Below, piece by piece: positions 1-8,234 of a stretch of DNA of 13,857 nucleotides (position 1 is the stretch's first letter; each line of letters opens with the position of its first letter). The DNA is from an uncultured Bacillus sp. (GTDB lineage: Bacteria; Bacillota; Bacilli; Bacillales_B; DSM-18226): positions 1 through 13,857 of the forward strand of contig NZ_CAMLDX010000093.1 of NCBI RefSeq assembly GCF_946478885.1. Direction: 5' to 3'. Made by a program: the position numbers and the translations under genes. Below the pieces are notes generated by a model that made no database searches, had not been told where the DNA came from, and saw only the letters and a list, made by a program, of their open reading frames with translations.

Positions 1-10
1 GGCTGAATAA
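1..10 (+). CDS. Possible last codons of atpG (ATP synthase gamma subunit), partial
   Basis: The first ten bases can be read as Ala-Glu-stop (GCT GAA TAA at 2-10), and an alternative stop TGA lies at 4-6. In Bacillaceae the gene before atpD is atpG, so the most likely reading is the extreme 3' end of atpG. Only two codons are visible, so nothing in the sequence itself identifies the gene; the assignment rests on gene order alone. Confidence 0.25.
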
Positions 11-63
11 AGTTAAAGCCTCCGGCGGATGCCTCGATTTTTCAAAGGAAATTTTTCGAGCAA

Positions 64-1530
<1,467 letters not shown>

Positions 1531-1549
1531 TTTCGGACCAGGAGGTTAA

Positions 1550-1957
<408 letters not shown>

Positions 1958-1960
1958 TTG

Positions 1961-1997
1961 ATAACACCTTCCAAAAGGAAGGTGTTATTTTTTTATC
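1961..1997 (+). terminator. Intrinsic terminator of the atp operon
   Basis: A perfect 12-bp stem, ATAACACCTTCC (1961-1972) with its complement at 1977-1988, has an AAAA loop and is followed by six T (1989-1994). It begins three bases after the atpC stop. This is a strong rho-independent terminator and separates atp from nuo transcription. Confidence 0.96.
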
Positions 1998-2117
1998 TAA
2001 TAGAAAAAACGAGAATCATTTGCTAAGTCCTTTAGGACAAAACAGTATGATCTCGATAAAGAAATTACCAATATTTACCTATTGACGTTTTGCTTTAATA
2101 AATGACAATGATCTACA

Positions 2118-2190
2118 TATTATTTCCTGAGAAATAATAGTCTTGGAGAATATTGTGATATTCTGTAATAGAACAGATTGACACAAATCT
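2118..2190 (+). repeat. Three consecutive perfect inverted repeats (possible structured RNA)
   Basis: Stem 1: TATTATTTC (2118-2126) / GAAATAATA (2131-2139), 9 bp, loop CTGA. Stem 2: AGAATAT (2147-2153) / ATATTCT (2158-2164), 7 bp, loop TGTG. Stem 3: AGATT (2175-2179) / AATCT (2186-2190), 5 bp, six-base loop. All pairs are Watson-Crick. I do not recognise an RNA family. The stems are AT-rich and would be only moderately stable; if functional they could act in RNA or as protein-binding dyads in DNA. Confidence 0.4.
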
Positions 2191-2217
2191 TGACTAAAGA
2201 CCAAACTATTATATAAC
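2190..2217 (+). promoter_or_regulatory. Weak candidate sigma-A promoter in the atpC-nuoA gap
   Basis: TTGACT (2190-2195) and TATAAC (2212-2217) are separated by 16 bp, each with one mismatch to the sigma-A consensus. No intact gene follows, so if real it would drive a non-coding transcript or be the relic of a promoter for the degraded frames at 2438-2776. In DNA this AT-rich such pairs also occur by chance. Confidence 0.25.
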
Positions 2218-2264
2218 AAAATGGCTATCATAGCTTGCAGAGGGATCCTTCAAAATGTCCATCT

Positions 2265-2312
2265 AATAAGGTCATAAGTAATTGTTATAAAGACTCAGTC
2301 CTTATTTTTATA
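2265..2312 (+). other. Long-loop stem followed by T-rich sequence
   Basis: AATAAGG (2265-2271) pairs perfectly with CCTTATT (2300-2306), enclosing 28 nt that contain smaller partial dyads (ATAA/TTAT, GACT-C-AGTC overlapping the right arm); TTTATAG follows. It could be a weak terminator-like structure ending a transcript from the promoter candidate at 2190-2217, but the stem is short and AT-rich and the loop long, so chance is a fair alternative. Confidence 0.2.
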
Positions 2313-2437
2313 GAGTTTCGCACTTTATATGTTACAACTTTGTGATAAAATACTCCTGAGAGGATTTGGTCCATGGATAACTGGATAGGATGAAACAAAT
2401 TGTCACTAAATAATGTGCATGGGAGGTAGATAAGCAG

Positions 2438-2776
2438 ATGTTTAGAGCACCTGTTCTACCCGATTACTCATGCTTCAATCGCCTTTGCTGACATATATGG
2501 GAGGAAGTGAGATATATAGAGAAAAATGGATCTTTAAGTTATGGGTACCATAAATTCCCAGTTTGATTTGCCGCTTGATGAAATCATAAGATGATGGGTA
2601 CACAGAGCCATTTTTTATAAGACAGGTCTGATGGGAACGGTATGAAGAAATAGTTAGAACATCTGACTGGTAATTTAAGTGATTGGCTTCTTCGAATTTC
2701 AGATTGTCCTGAAAATGAGAAAAATAACATCGAAGCAGTTTTTACACTGATTAACCCAGCATACTGCTACATATAG
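2438..2776 (+). pseudogene. Possible decayed small gene (unrecognised)
   Basis: A GGGAGGT box at 2421-2427 lies ten bases before an ATG at 2438 that opens a frame stopped after 17 codons (TGA 2489-2491). The same frame continues for 24 residues containing RYIEKNGSLSYGYHKF; protein-like sequence then appears in the next frame (INSQFDLPLDEIIR, an in-frame stop at 2592-2594, then WVHRAIFYKTGLMGTV), and returns to the first frame after 2653 with 40 residues including LSDWLLRISDCPENEKNNIE, ending at TAG 2774-2776. This pattern of stops and frame changes after a good start site could be a degraded gene. I do not recognise the family, and chance reading is possible. Confidence 0.22.
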
Positions 2777-2903
2777 ATGAGTAAGCGGGATATAAATTCC
2801 TTTTACAGGATACTACTATTGATTCATTATTTTTATTTTAAAAAAATTTAATACAATAGGTAAATATAGTAAAACGTGCTCAATGAGTAAAAAATAAAGG
2901 GTA

Positions 2904-2958
2904 AAATCACTTTTTTTGCAATGAAATTTCTTTGAAAAATTAACTTAAATCACTTTTT
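2904..2958 (+). repeat. 12-bp direct repeat upstream of the nuoA promoter
   Basis: AAATCACTTTTT occurs at 2904-2915 and again at 2947-2958, 43 bp apart (about four helical turns); the second copy ends nine bases before the -35 box. The arrangement would suit two binding sites for one regulator on the same face of the helix, but no known operator is recognised. Confidence 0.4.
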
Positions 2959-2967
2959 AGCCAACTG

Positions 2968-2996
2968 TCGACACAAAATTGTAACAGTGCTATAAT
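2968..2996 (+). promoter_or_regulatory. nuo operon promoter (sigma-A, extended -10)
   Basis: The -35 box TCGACA (2968-2973, one mismatch to TTGACA) and the perfect -10 box TATAAT (2991-2996) have a 17-bp spacer, and TG at 2988-2989 makes an extended -10. Transcription would start near 3003, giving a leader of about 50 nt before the nuoA GTG at 3056. It is the only strong promoter seen ahead of the eleven nuo genes. Confidence 0.85.
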
Positions 2997-3010
2997 GATT
3001 ACGGTTACAA
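2979..3010 (+). promoter_or_regulatory. Dyad operator candidate spanning the nuo -10 box
   Basis: TTGTAAC (2979-2985) and GTTACAA (3004-3010) form a perfect 7-bp inverted repeat with an 18-bp gap, centred on the -10 box and covering the probable start site. A protein bound here would block transcription. The half-site resembles, but does not match, the redox repressor Rex site (TTGTGAA-N4-TTCACAA) and the catabolite cre box; I do not assign a regulator. Confidence 0.45.
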
Positions 3011-3042
3011 AATTGAATGTTTTGGAAATTTTTAATAGAATT

Positions 3043-3048
3043 GGAGGG
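3043..3048 (+). promoter_or_regulatory. Ribosome binding site that sets the nuoA GTG start
   Basis: GGAGGG lies seven bases before the GTG at 3056. The in-frame ATG at 3017 has no Shine-Dalgarno sequence and would add 13 residues not usual in NuoA, so the GTG is preferred. Confidence 0.85.
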
Positions 3049-3055
3049 ATTCGGC

Positions 3056-3430
3056 GTGGAGCTTTTAAATTTATACCAAAATAATTATATGATAGTAGCA
3101 ATATTTTTAATTCTTGGAATATTGCTCCCTGTTCTAGCATTAACATTTGGTAGACTCCTGAGGCCATATAAGCCTGAAGAAGCAAAGTACACGACCTATG
3201 AAAGCGGTATTGAGCCATTCCATGATTCCAGGATTCAATTCAATGTTGGGTATTATATGTTTGCTCTAATGTTCGTAATTTTTGATGTTGAAACAATCTT
3301 TTTGTATCCATGGGCTGTAGCTTATGACAAATTAGGGATTTTTGCACTGATCGAAATGCTAATTTTTGTTATCATGCTTGTCATTGGACTTGTATATGCA
3401 TGGAAGAAGAAGGTGTTGAAATGGAACTGA
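3056..3430 (+). CDS. nuoA: NADH-quinone oxidoreductase subunit A (NuoA)
   Basis: Small membrane subunit of respiratory complex I, near the junction of the membrane arm and the quinone site. From the GTG at 3056 it is 124 residues, the normal length, with three membrane segments (about 11-31, 62-85, 96-115). Family motifs are clear: YESGIEP at 48-54 in the loop after helix 1, then [19 protein letters not shown] starting at 62, with acidic residues Asp77 and Glu79 inside helix 2. It is the first gene of the operon, behind the promoter at 2968-2996, and overlaps the nuoB start by 10 nt, which points to translational coupling. Confidence 0.96.
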   Translation: MELLNLYQNNYMIVAIFLILGILLPVLALTFGRLLRPYKPEEAKYTTYESGIEPFHDSRIQFNVGYYMFALMFVIFDVETIFLYPWAVAYDKLGIFALIEMLIFVIMLVIGLVYAWKKKVLKWN

Positions 3431-3936
3431 AAATGCATGAGGAGATTACACCAGAGGAAATGGAAGAGGTTAAGCGTAATGTGTTTATGTCTAATCTCGA
3501 GCAGATAAAGGGCTGGGCAAGAAGTAAGTCTCTATGGCCTTTATCCTTCGGGCTTGCTTGCTGTGCCATCGAAATGATGGGAACAGGGGGAGCCCACTAT
3601 GATTTTGACCGGTTTGGCACTATTTTCCGAGCTTCACCGCGTCATGCAGATGTCATGATTGTAGCAGGAACAGTAACAAAAAAAATGGGTCCCGTTTTGA
3701 AACGGTTATATGATCAAATGCCGGAACCAAAATGGGTGATTGCTATGGGTTCCTGTGCTACTGCCGGAGGTCCGTATGTAAAGTCGTATTCGGTAGTCAA
3801 AGGGGTCGATCAAATTGTCCCAGTTGATGTGTATATACCTGGATGCCCGCCAAACCCGGCAGCACTCATTTACGGAGTGAATAAATTAAAGGAAAAAATC
3901 CGCTATGAGGCAAAGACCGGGAAGAAGGTGAAGTAA
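3421..3936 (+). CDS. nuoB: NADH-quinone oxidoreductase subunit B (NuoB)
   Basis: Connecting-module subunit that carries [4Fe-4S] cluster N2, the last electron carrier before quinone. With the ATG at 3421 it has 171 residues, the usual size. The four cluster ligands are all present: the tandem Cys47-Cys48 in [11 protein letters not shown], Cys112 in [11 protein letters not shown] and Cys142 in [28 protein letters not shown] is typical of the family. The start at 3421 is chosen because GAAGGTG (3409-3415) stands just before it; the in-frame ATG at 3400 has no such site and would extend further into nuoA. nuoC begins four bases after the stop. Confidence 0.98.
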   Translation: MELKMHEEITPEEMEEVKRNVFMSNLEQIKGWARSKSLWPLSFGLACCAIEMMGTGGAHYDFDRFGTIFRASPRHADVMIVAGTVTKKMGPVLKRLYDQMPEPKWVIAMGSCATAGGPYVKSYSVVKGVDQIVPVDVYIPGCPPNPAALIYGVNKLKEKIRYEAKTGKKVK

Positions 3937-3940
3937 TCAA

Positions 3941-5116
3941 ATGAGCGGGGAAAAAGATCTTGATCAATTAAAGAAGGAAGCAGCTGCAAAGGCGAAGGGT
4001 GAAGTGCTTTCAAAAATAAAGACTGACGCTTCTGTAGAGAGAACAGAGGACTCGGCAAAGCATAAGATAGCAGATGCTGGAGGAGATAGTCCGACAGATG
4101 AGAAGGCAAAAGCAGCCGCCGCTGCAAAGGCAAAAGCCGCAGCAGCTGCAAAAGCGAAGGCAGCCGTGGCAGCAAAGGCGGAAGTCGCCGCGGGATCAGT
4201 CGATGATAGTGAAGACAAAACGAAAGCAGCCGCCGCTGCAAAGGCAAAAGCCGCAGCAGCTGCAAAAGCGAAGGCAGCCGTGGCAGCAAAGGCGGAAGTC
4301 GCCGCGGGATCAGTCGATGATAGTGAAGACAAAACGAAAGCAGCCGCCGCTGCAAAGGCAAAAGCTGCGGCCGCTGCAAAAGCGAAGGCAGCTGCGGCAG
4401 CAAAGGCGAAAGTCGCCGCAGGATCAGCCGATGATAGTGACAAAGCGAAAGCAGCCGCCGCTGCAAAGGCGAAAGCTGCGGCCGCCGCAAAAGCAAGGGC
4501 AGCCGTAGGAACAGGTGGAGCGGCTGATGATGAAAAAGCGAAGGCTATTGCCGCTGCAAAGGCGAAGGCAGCCGCTGCTGCAAAAGCAAAAGCGGCAGGA
4601 ACAAGTAGTGCTCGGGCAGCCGTTGCAGAGGAAGAAGAGAAGCCATCGCCAAATCAACCATATTTGGATAAATATGTAAAGGTAATCGGAGACCATCTTG
4701 GACAAGATGTGCTGGAGGAGAGTTACATCAATCGTCTTTCCAAGGACGTTCCCACACTTGTAGTGAAAAAGGAATCATATTATAAAACAGCAGAGTTCCT
4801 CAAATATAATGAACAGCTTGGATTTGATTACTTATCAGAAATTCATGGAACAGATTTTCAAACACATATGGAAGTGTATGCTCACCTGTATTCCTACAAA
4901 AATCATCAATCAGTTGCCCTGAAGGTGAAAATAGACCGGGATCAGCCTGTCATTGATTCGCTCGTACAGCTGTGGCCTGGGGCAGACTGGCCTGAGTGCG
5001 AGGCATATGACTTATTGGGTATCCAATTTAACGGACATCCGAACTTGCATCGAATTATGATGGGAGAAGACTGGGTCGGCCATCCTCTCAGAAAAGATTA
5101 CGATGTGGAGGTGTAG
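3941..5116 (+). CDS. nuoC: NADH-quinone oxidoreductase subunit C (NuoC) with long Lys/Ala repeat extension
   Basis: Peripheral-arm (30 kDa) subunit of complex I that packs against NuoD. The 391-residue protein has two parts. Residues about 235-391 are the conserved domain, ending in the family signature (ECEAYDLLGIQFNGHP from 352, EDWVGHPLRKDY ending at 387). Residues 1-234 are an extension: a charged leader, then from residue 57 tandem units made of KAAAAAKA octads followed by an acidic linker such as EVAAGSVDDSEDKT; units start at residues 57, 95, 133, 170 and 201. The extension should form long lysine-rich helices joined by flexible acidic hinges. Ordinary NuoC proteins without it are about 150-200 residues; as I recall, B. 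cereus-group NuoC has a related Lys/Ala tail. The ATG follows GAAGGTG at 3924-3930. The function of the extension is not known to me. Confidence 0.97.
   Translation: MSGEKDLDQLKKEAAAKAKGEVLSKIKTDASVERTEDSAKHKIADAGGDSPTDEKAKAAAAAKAKAAAAAKAKAAVAAKAEVAAGSVDDSEDKTKAAAAAKAKAAAAAKAKAAVAAKAEVAAGSVDDSEDKTKAAAAAKAKAAAAAKAKAAAAAKAKVAAGSADDSDKAKAAAAAKAKAAAAAKARAAVGTGGAADDEKAKAIAAAKAKAAAAAKAKAAGTSSARAAVAEEEEKPSPNQPYLDKYVKVIGDHLGQDVLEESYINRLSKDVPTLVVKKESYYKTAEFLKYNEQLGFDYLSEIHGTDFQTHMEVYAHLYSYKNHQSVALKVKIDRDQPVIDSLVQLWPGADWPECEAYDLLGIQFNGHPNLHRIMMGEDWVGHPLRKDYDVEV
4109..4624 (+). repeat. Tandem repeats inside nuoC, 114-bp unit
   Basis: Units start at 4109, 4223, 4337, 4448 and 4541, giving lengths of 114, 114, 111 and 93 bp and a degenerate last unit. 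Units 1 and 2 (4109-4222 and 4223-4336) are identical over all 114 bases, and the identity runs about 29 bases into unit 3. Later units diverge mainly at third positions and by in-frame deletions in the linker. All length differences are multiples of three. The block is visibly richer in GC than its surroundings because of GCN alanine codons. Confidence 0.95.
5107..5113 (+). promoter_or_regulatory. Ribosome binding site that sets the nuoD GTG start
   Basis: GGAGGTG, within the last codons of nuoC, lies six bases before the GTG at 5120. The next in-frame ATG (5138) has only AGAGG three bases away, too close, and would remove residues usually present in NuoD. Confidence 0.8.
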
Positions 5117-5119
5117 ACG

Positions 5120-6220
5120 GTGATAAGAACAGAGGAAATGATATTAAACGTAGGACCTCAGCATCCAAGTACCCACGGCGTATTTCGGCTTGTGATTAAA
5201 GTCGACGGAGAAATCATCAAAGAAGCACAGCCGGTCATTGGCTACTTGCATCGGGGTACGGAAAAAATAGCGGAAAATCTGCAATATACACAAATCATCC
5301 CGTATACAGATCGTATGGATTATATTTCGGCGATGACAAATAACTATGTCCTTTGCCATACGGTGGAAACCATGATGGGAATTGAAGTACCGGAGCGGGC
5401 CGAATATTTACGTGTTATTGCGATGGAGTTGAACCGCGTTGCCAGCCATTTAGTTTGGTGGGGTACTTATTTATTAGACTTGGGAGCAACAAGTCCGTTT
5501 ATTTATGCCTTCCGCGAACGGGAGATGATTCTCAATCTGTTTAACGAGCTTTGTGGTGCAAGGATGACATTTAACTATATGCGTGTCGGTGGAGTCAAAT
5601 GGGATGCCCCTGAAGGTTGGATCGACAAAGTAAGAGATTTTGTTCCTTATATGCGTGAACAGTTAAAGGGCTATCATCAGCTTGTAACAGGGAATGAAAT
5701 TTTTCTGAATCGGGTAAAAGGAATCGGCACTTATACAAAGGAAGAAGCGATTAAATATTCATTAAGTGGTGCAAATCTCCGCTGTACAGGGATTAAGTGG
5801 GATCTGCGCAAGGATGAACCATATTCTATCTATGACCGGTTTGATTTTGATGTACCTGTTCGTGATACAGGGGATGCATGGGCGCGTTATCAAATACGGA
5901 TGGAGGAAATTGAGGAATCACTGAAAATCGTCGAACAAGCTGTCGCTCAATTTCCGTCAGACGGATCATTCATGGCGAAGGTTCCGAAGATTATTAAGGC
6001 TCCGAAAGGGGAAGCCTTTACCCGAATTGAGTCTCCGCGGGGAGAAATAGGCTGCTATATTGCAAGTGACGGAAAAAAGGAACCATATCGCCTGAAATTC
6101 AGACGTCCGTCATTCTATAACCTTCAAATTCTCCCTAAATTGTTGGAAGGAGAAAGTATATCAAACCTCATTGCCATCTTAGGGGCAATTGATATAATCC
6201 TCGGGGAGGTTGATGGATAA
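5120..6220 (+). CDS. nuoD: NADH-quinone oxidoreductase subunit D (NuoD)
   Basis: 49 kDa subunit of complex I; with NuoB it forms the quinone-reduction site. The 366-residue protein is related to the large subunit of [NiFe] hydrogenases but lacks its metal-binding cysteine pairs. Visible motifs: NVGPQHPSTHG at 10-20 with the quinone-site histidine loop, GYLHRGTEKIAE at 41-52, PYTDRMDY at 61-68 (containing the tyrosine region that faces the quinone headgroup in homologues), and a C-terminal end KFRRPSFYNLQILPKL. The start is GTG at 5120. It begins three bases after nuoC, and its TAA shares one base with the nuoH ATG, so the genes are translationally linked. Confidence 0.98.
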   Translation: MIRTEEMILNVGPQHPSTHGVFRLVIKVDGEIIKEAQPVIGYLHRGTEKIAENLQYTQIIPYTDRMDYISAMTNNYVLCHTVETMMGIEVPERAEYLRVIAMELNRVASHLVWWGTYLLDLGATSPFIYAFREREMILNLFNELCGARMTFNYMRVGGVKWDAPEGWIDKVRDFVPYMREQLKGYHQLVTGNEIFLNRVKGIGTYTKEEAIKYSLSGANLRCTGIKWDLRKDEPYSIYDRFDFDVPVRDTGDAWARYQIRMEEIEESLKIVEQAVAQFPSDGSFMAKVPKIIKAPKGEAFTRIESPRGEIGCYIASDGKKEPYRLKFRRPSFYNLQILPKLLEGESISNLIAILGAIDIILGEVDG

Positions 6221-7227
6221 TGATCGATGAGATGCTGCGATCCAGTCCCAGTTTAGCGAACTTTGGCATCTTCTTTTTACTGGGAGTCATACTGTTATTA
6301 GTTGTGTTAGGGTTTGTAACATATGTTATTTTAGCAGAGCGGAAGGTTATGGGATTTATTCAGGTTCGGAAAGGACCGGATCAGCTCGGAGGCCGCTGGG
6401 GTTTGTTGCAAACAGTCGCTGACGTTCTGAAGCTATTAATCAAAGAGGATGTTATTCCAAAATTGGCTGACCGTCCATTATTTATTCTGGCACCCGTCAT
6501 TGCCTTTGCGCCGTCCTTTATGGTTATTGCGGCGATTCCTTTTACGGAAAACTTGCAATTTGCCGATCTTGGAGTAGGATTGCTATATTATATTGCGTTA
6601 TCAGGGATTACTGTCCTCGGTATTGTAGCTGCCGGGTGGGCGTCTAATAACAAATACTCGCTCCTTGGAGCGATGCGGGGCGCTGCACAGATGATTTCCT
6701 ACGAAATTCCGCTTGTTATGTCTGTCATCGGTATTATCATGATGACTGGAAGCTTGAATTTGAATGAAATTGTCTATGCACAGGAAAATGTTTGGTTTCT
6801 TATTTCCCAGCCTATTGCATTTATTGTCTTCTTCATTTCAGCAAATGCTGAATTAAACCGTACGCCATTTGACCTTCCGGAGTCAGAATCAGAGCTGGTT
6901 TCCGGTTACCATACGGAATATTCCGGATTTCGTTTCGCTTTTTTCATGCTGACAGAGTACGTGTATATGTTTGCGATGTCTGCATTAATCACAGTATTAT
7001 TCTTAGGCGGCTGGCAGCCGATTGCATTCCTTGATTTTATCCCGGGTGCTGTATGGTTTGCCTTGAAATTTAGTGTAGTTGTATTTGTATGGTTATGGAT
7101 ACGTTCAACATTCCCGCGTGTCCGCGATGACCAGTTGATGGAATTTGGCTGGAAGGTCCTTCTTCCGGTTGCATTAGCCAATATCTTCTTAACGGCTGTC
7201 ATCAAAGAAATCATTAACCTGTTCTAA
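6220..7227 (+). CDS. nuoH: NADH-quinone oxidoreductase subunit H (NuoH)
   Basis: Membrane subunit that joins the quinone chamber to the proton-pumping arm; about eight transmembrane helices in 335 residues. Both family signatures are present: GLLQTVADVLKLLIKE at 61-76 and PFDLPESESELVSGYHTEYSG at 216-236, the acidic loop next to the quinone channel; AERKVMGFIQVRKGP at 39-53 is also typical. The ATG at 6220 overlaps the nuoD stop (TAATG) and is preceded by GGGGAGG at 6203-6209. The gene is followed by 82 bases of non-coding sequence before nuoI, longer than most junctions in the operon. Confidence 0.98.
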   Translation: MIDEMLRSSPSLANFGIFFLLGVILLLVVLGFVTYVILAERKVMGFIQVRKGPDQLGGRWGLLQTVADVLKLLIKEDVIPKLADRPLFILAPVIAFAPSFMVIAAIPFTENLQFADLGVGLLYYIALSGITVLGIVAAGWASNNKYSLLGAMRGAAQMISYEIPLVMSVIGIIMMTGSLNLNEIVYAQENVWFLISQPIAFIVFFISANAELNRTPFDLPESESELVSGYHTEYSGFRFAFFMLTEYVYMFAMSALITVLFLGGWQPIAFLDFIPGAVWFALKFSVVVFVWLWIRSTFPRVRDDQLMEFGWKVLLPVALANIFLTAVIKEIINLF

Positions 7228-7250
7228 ATGGCGGACCGCTTGAAAACAAG

Positions 7251-7281
7251 CAGGGAAATCCCTGTTGAAGCTTTTGCAGGG
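7251..7281 (+). other. Mutually exclusive small stems between nuoH and nuoI
   Basis: CAGGG (7251-7255), CCCTG (7260-7264) and CAGGG (7277-7281) occur in a row. The middle arm can pair with either neighbour, giving a tight hairpin with AAAT loop or a larger one centred on AAGCTT. No T tract follows. It could affect nuoI translation or mRNA decay, but stems of 5 bp are weak evidence. Confidence 0.3.
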
Positions 7282-7309
7282 TTTGACCTAAAATTTGAGA
7301 GGTGATCAA

Positions 7310-7729
7310 ATGTTTGGCTTGATGAAAGGATTAGGCTATACAATAAAAAATTTGACACGCGAAAAAGTGACATATGATTACCCGAATAAGCCGATACCGC
7401 TACCGGATCGCTTTCGGGGAATTCAAAAATTTAATCCGGAAAAATGCATTGTCTGTAATCAATGTGCCAATATCTGCCCGACAGGCTGTATCCAGCTGAC
7501 GGGGAAGAAACATCCTGACCCGGAGAAAAAAGGAAAGGTTATCGACACATACAATATCAACTTTGAGATCTGCATCTTATGTGACCTATGTACAGAGGTT
7601 TGTCCGACGGAAGCGATTGTGATGACGAATAACTTTGAATTAGCAGAGTATACCCGCGGCAAGCTGTACAAAGACATTGAATGGCTTGACCATAATGATC
7701 AGAATGTTCGGCAGGTGAATAAACCATGA
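7310..7729 (+). CDS. nuoI: NADH-quinone oxidoreductase subunit I (NuoI), two [4Fe-4S] ferredoxin
   Basis: Connecting-module subunit that carries clusters N6a and N6b and passes electrons to N2 in NuoB. It has 139 residues from the ATG at 7310. Two complete 4Fe-4S motifs are present: Cys46, 49, 52, 56 (CIVCNQCANICP) and Cys88, 91, 94, 98 (CILCDLCTEVCP), plus the partner Cys60 closing the pseudo-symmetric pair before IQLTG. An upstream TTG at 7295 is in frame but has no good binding site, whereas GAGAGGTGAT (7297-7306) is well placed for 7310. The last codons overlap nuoJ by four bases (ATGA). This is the most ferredoxin-like subunit of the complex and, in the absence of nuoEFG, lies nearest to the likely electron entry. 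Confidence 0.98.
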   Translation: MFGLMKGLGYTIKNLTREKVTYDYPNKPIPLPDRFRGIQKFNPEKCIVCNQCANICPTGCIQLTGKKHPDPEKKGKVIDTYNINFEICILCDLCTEVCPTEAIVMTNNFELAEYTRGKLYKDIEWLDHNDQNVRQVNKP

Positions 7730-8232
7730 CAGGAGAATTTCTTGCTTTTATCGTACTCGCATTGATGGCCATTACCGGCGGTGTGCTCTTGTTGAATCTG
7801 ACGAAGGTTATGCATATGGTTATGGCACTTGTTGCCACGTTCCTAAGTATCGCGGGTATTTATATTTTGCTCTCGGCGGAATTTCTGGCCTTTGTTCAAG
7901 TTCTGATTTATTCTGGAGCCATCACCATCATTATGCTGTTTGGAATCATGCTGACCAGCCATAACGACACAGAAGATGTGTCACCCGGCTGGCTGAAAAA
8001 ACTCATCTTGTTCTTCAGTGTCGTCGGCTTCGGTATTGTAGTTTATCTCGGAATCTACAATCTTGGATTTACAGGCGGAGAGCAGGAGCTTCATATTAAT
8101 AATACGGAGCAAATTGGTATGGCCCTTTACACGAAATATATTATTCCGTTCGAATTAGCATCCGTTGTGCTGTTAGTCGCATTGGTAGGGGCTATTATTT
8201 TAGCAAAAGATCATAAAGAGGAGGCTGAATAA
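7726..8232 (+). CDS. nuoJ: NADH-quinone oxidoreductase subunit J (NuoJ)
   Basis: Membrane subunit next to NuoK and NuoA in the E-channel part of the proton arm. It has 168 residues with five predicted helices (about 5-25, 29-49, 54-76, 92-112, 138-160). The conserved helix-3 segment [20 protein letters not shown] carries Glu52; in homologues this helix has the pi-bulge that moves during turnover. [20 protein letters not shown] at 141-160 is the usual last helix. The ATGA overlap with nuoI and a GCAGGTG box at 7711-7717 fix the start. nuoK follows after two bases. Confidence 0.97.
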   Translation: MTGEFLAFIVLALMAITGGVLLLNLTKVMHMVMALVATFLSIAGIYILLSAEFLAFVQVLIYSGAITIIMLFGIMLTSHNDTEDVSPGWLKKLILFFSVVGFGIVVYLGIYNLGFTGGEQELHINNTEQIGMALYTKYIIPFELASVVLLVALVGAIILAKDHKEEAE

Positions 8233-8234
8233 TC

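Larger units (their letters stand above)
1998..2967. other. About 1 kb AT-rich intergenic region without an intact gene
   Basis: Between the atp terminator and the nuoA promoter no reading frame of 60 codons or more lies within the region on either strand. It contains a cluster of inverted repeats (2118-2306), a weak promoter-like pair (2190-2217), broken short frames that may be a decayed gene (2438-2776), a very AT-rich tract around 2820-2870, and a 12-bp direct repeat (2904-2915 and 2947-2958) close to the nuoA promoter. I see no tRNA, rRNA, CRISPR or complete insertion sequence, and no transposon-like terminal repeats. Confidence 0.8.

Noticed and set aside
2027..2038. GTCCT-TT-AGGAC palindrome after the atp terminator
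   Set aside because: Only 5 bp per arm with a two-base loop; too short to support a function by itself.
1998..2967. Insertion sequence or riboswitch in the atpC-nuoA gap
   Set aside because: I found no terminal inverted repeats, target duplications or transposase-like frames, and no T-box or other riboswitch motif that I recognise.
2979..3010. Rex or CcpA (cre) binding site
   Set aside because: The half-site TTGTAAC with an 18-bp gap fits neither TTGTGAA-N4-TTCACAA nor the cre consensus with its central CG, so only an unassigned operator is proposed.
2940..3218. Minus-strand 92-codon frame over the nuoA promoter and nuoA
   Set aside because: It is antisense to a certain gene and promoter and has no family-like motifs.
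3400..3420. Upstream ATG start for nuoB
   Set aside because: It lacks a ribosome binding site and would add seven residues not expected in NuoB; ATG 3421 has GAAGGTG before it.
3903..4508. Long overlapping frames on both strands inside nuoC (197 and 159 codons minus, 144 codons plus)
   Set aside because: They are a by-product of the repetitive GCN/AAR codon pattern, which leaves several frames free of stops. Their translations are low-complexity and unlike proteins, and nuoC itself fits a known family with a ribosome binding site.
4109..4624. CRISPR-like array
   Set aside because: The repeats are contiguous, in frame and encode a protein domain; there are no unique spacers between constant repeats.
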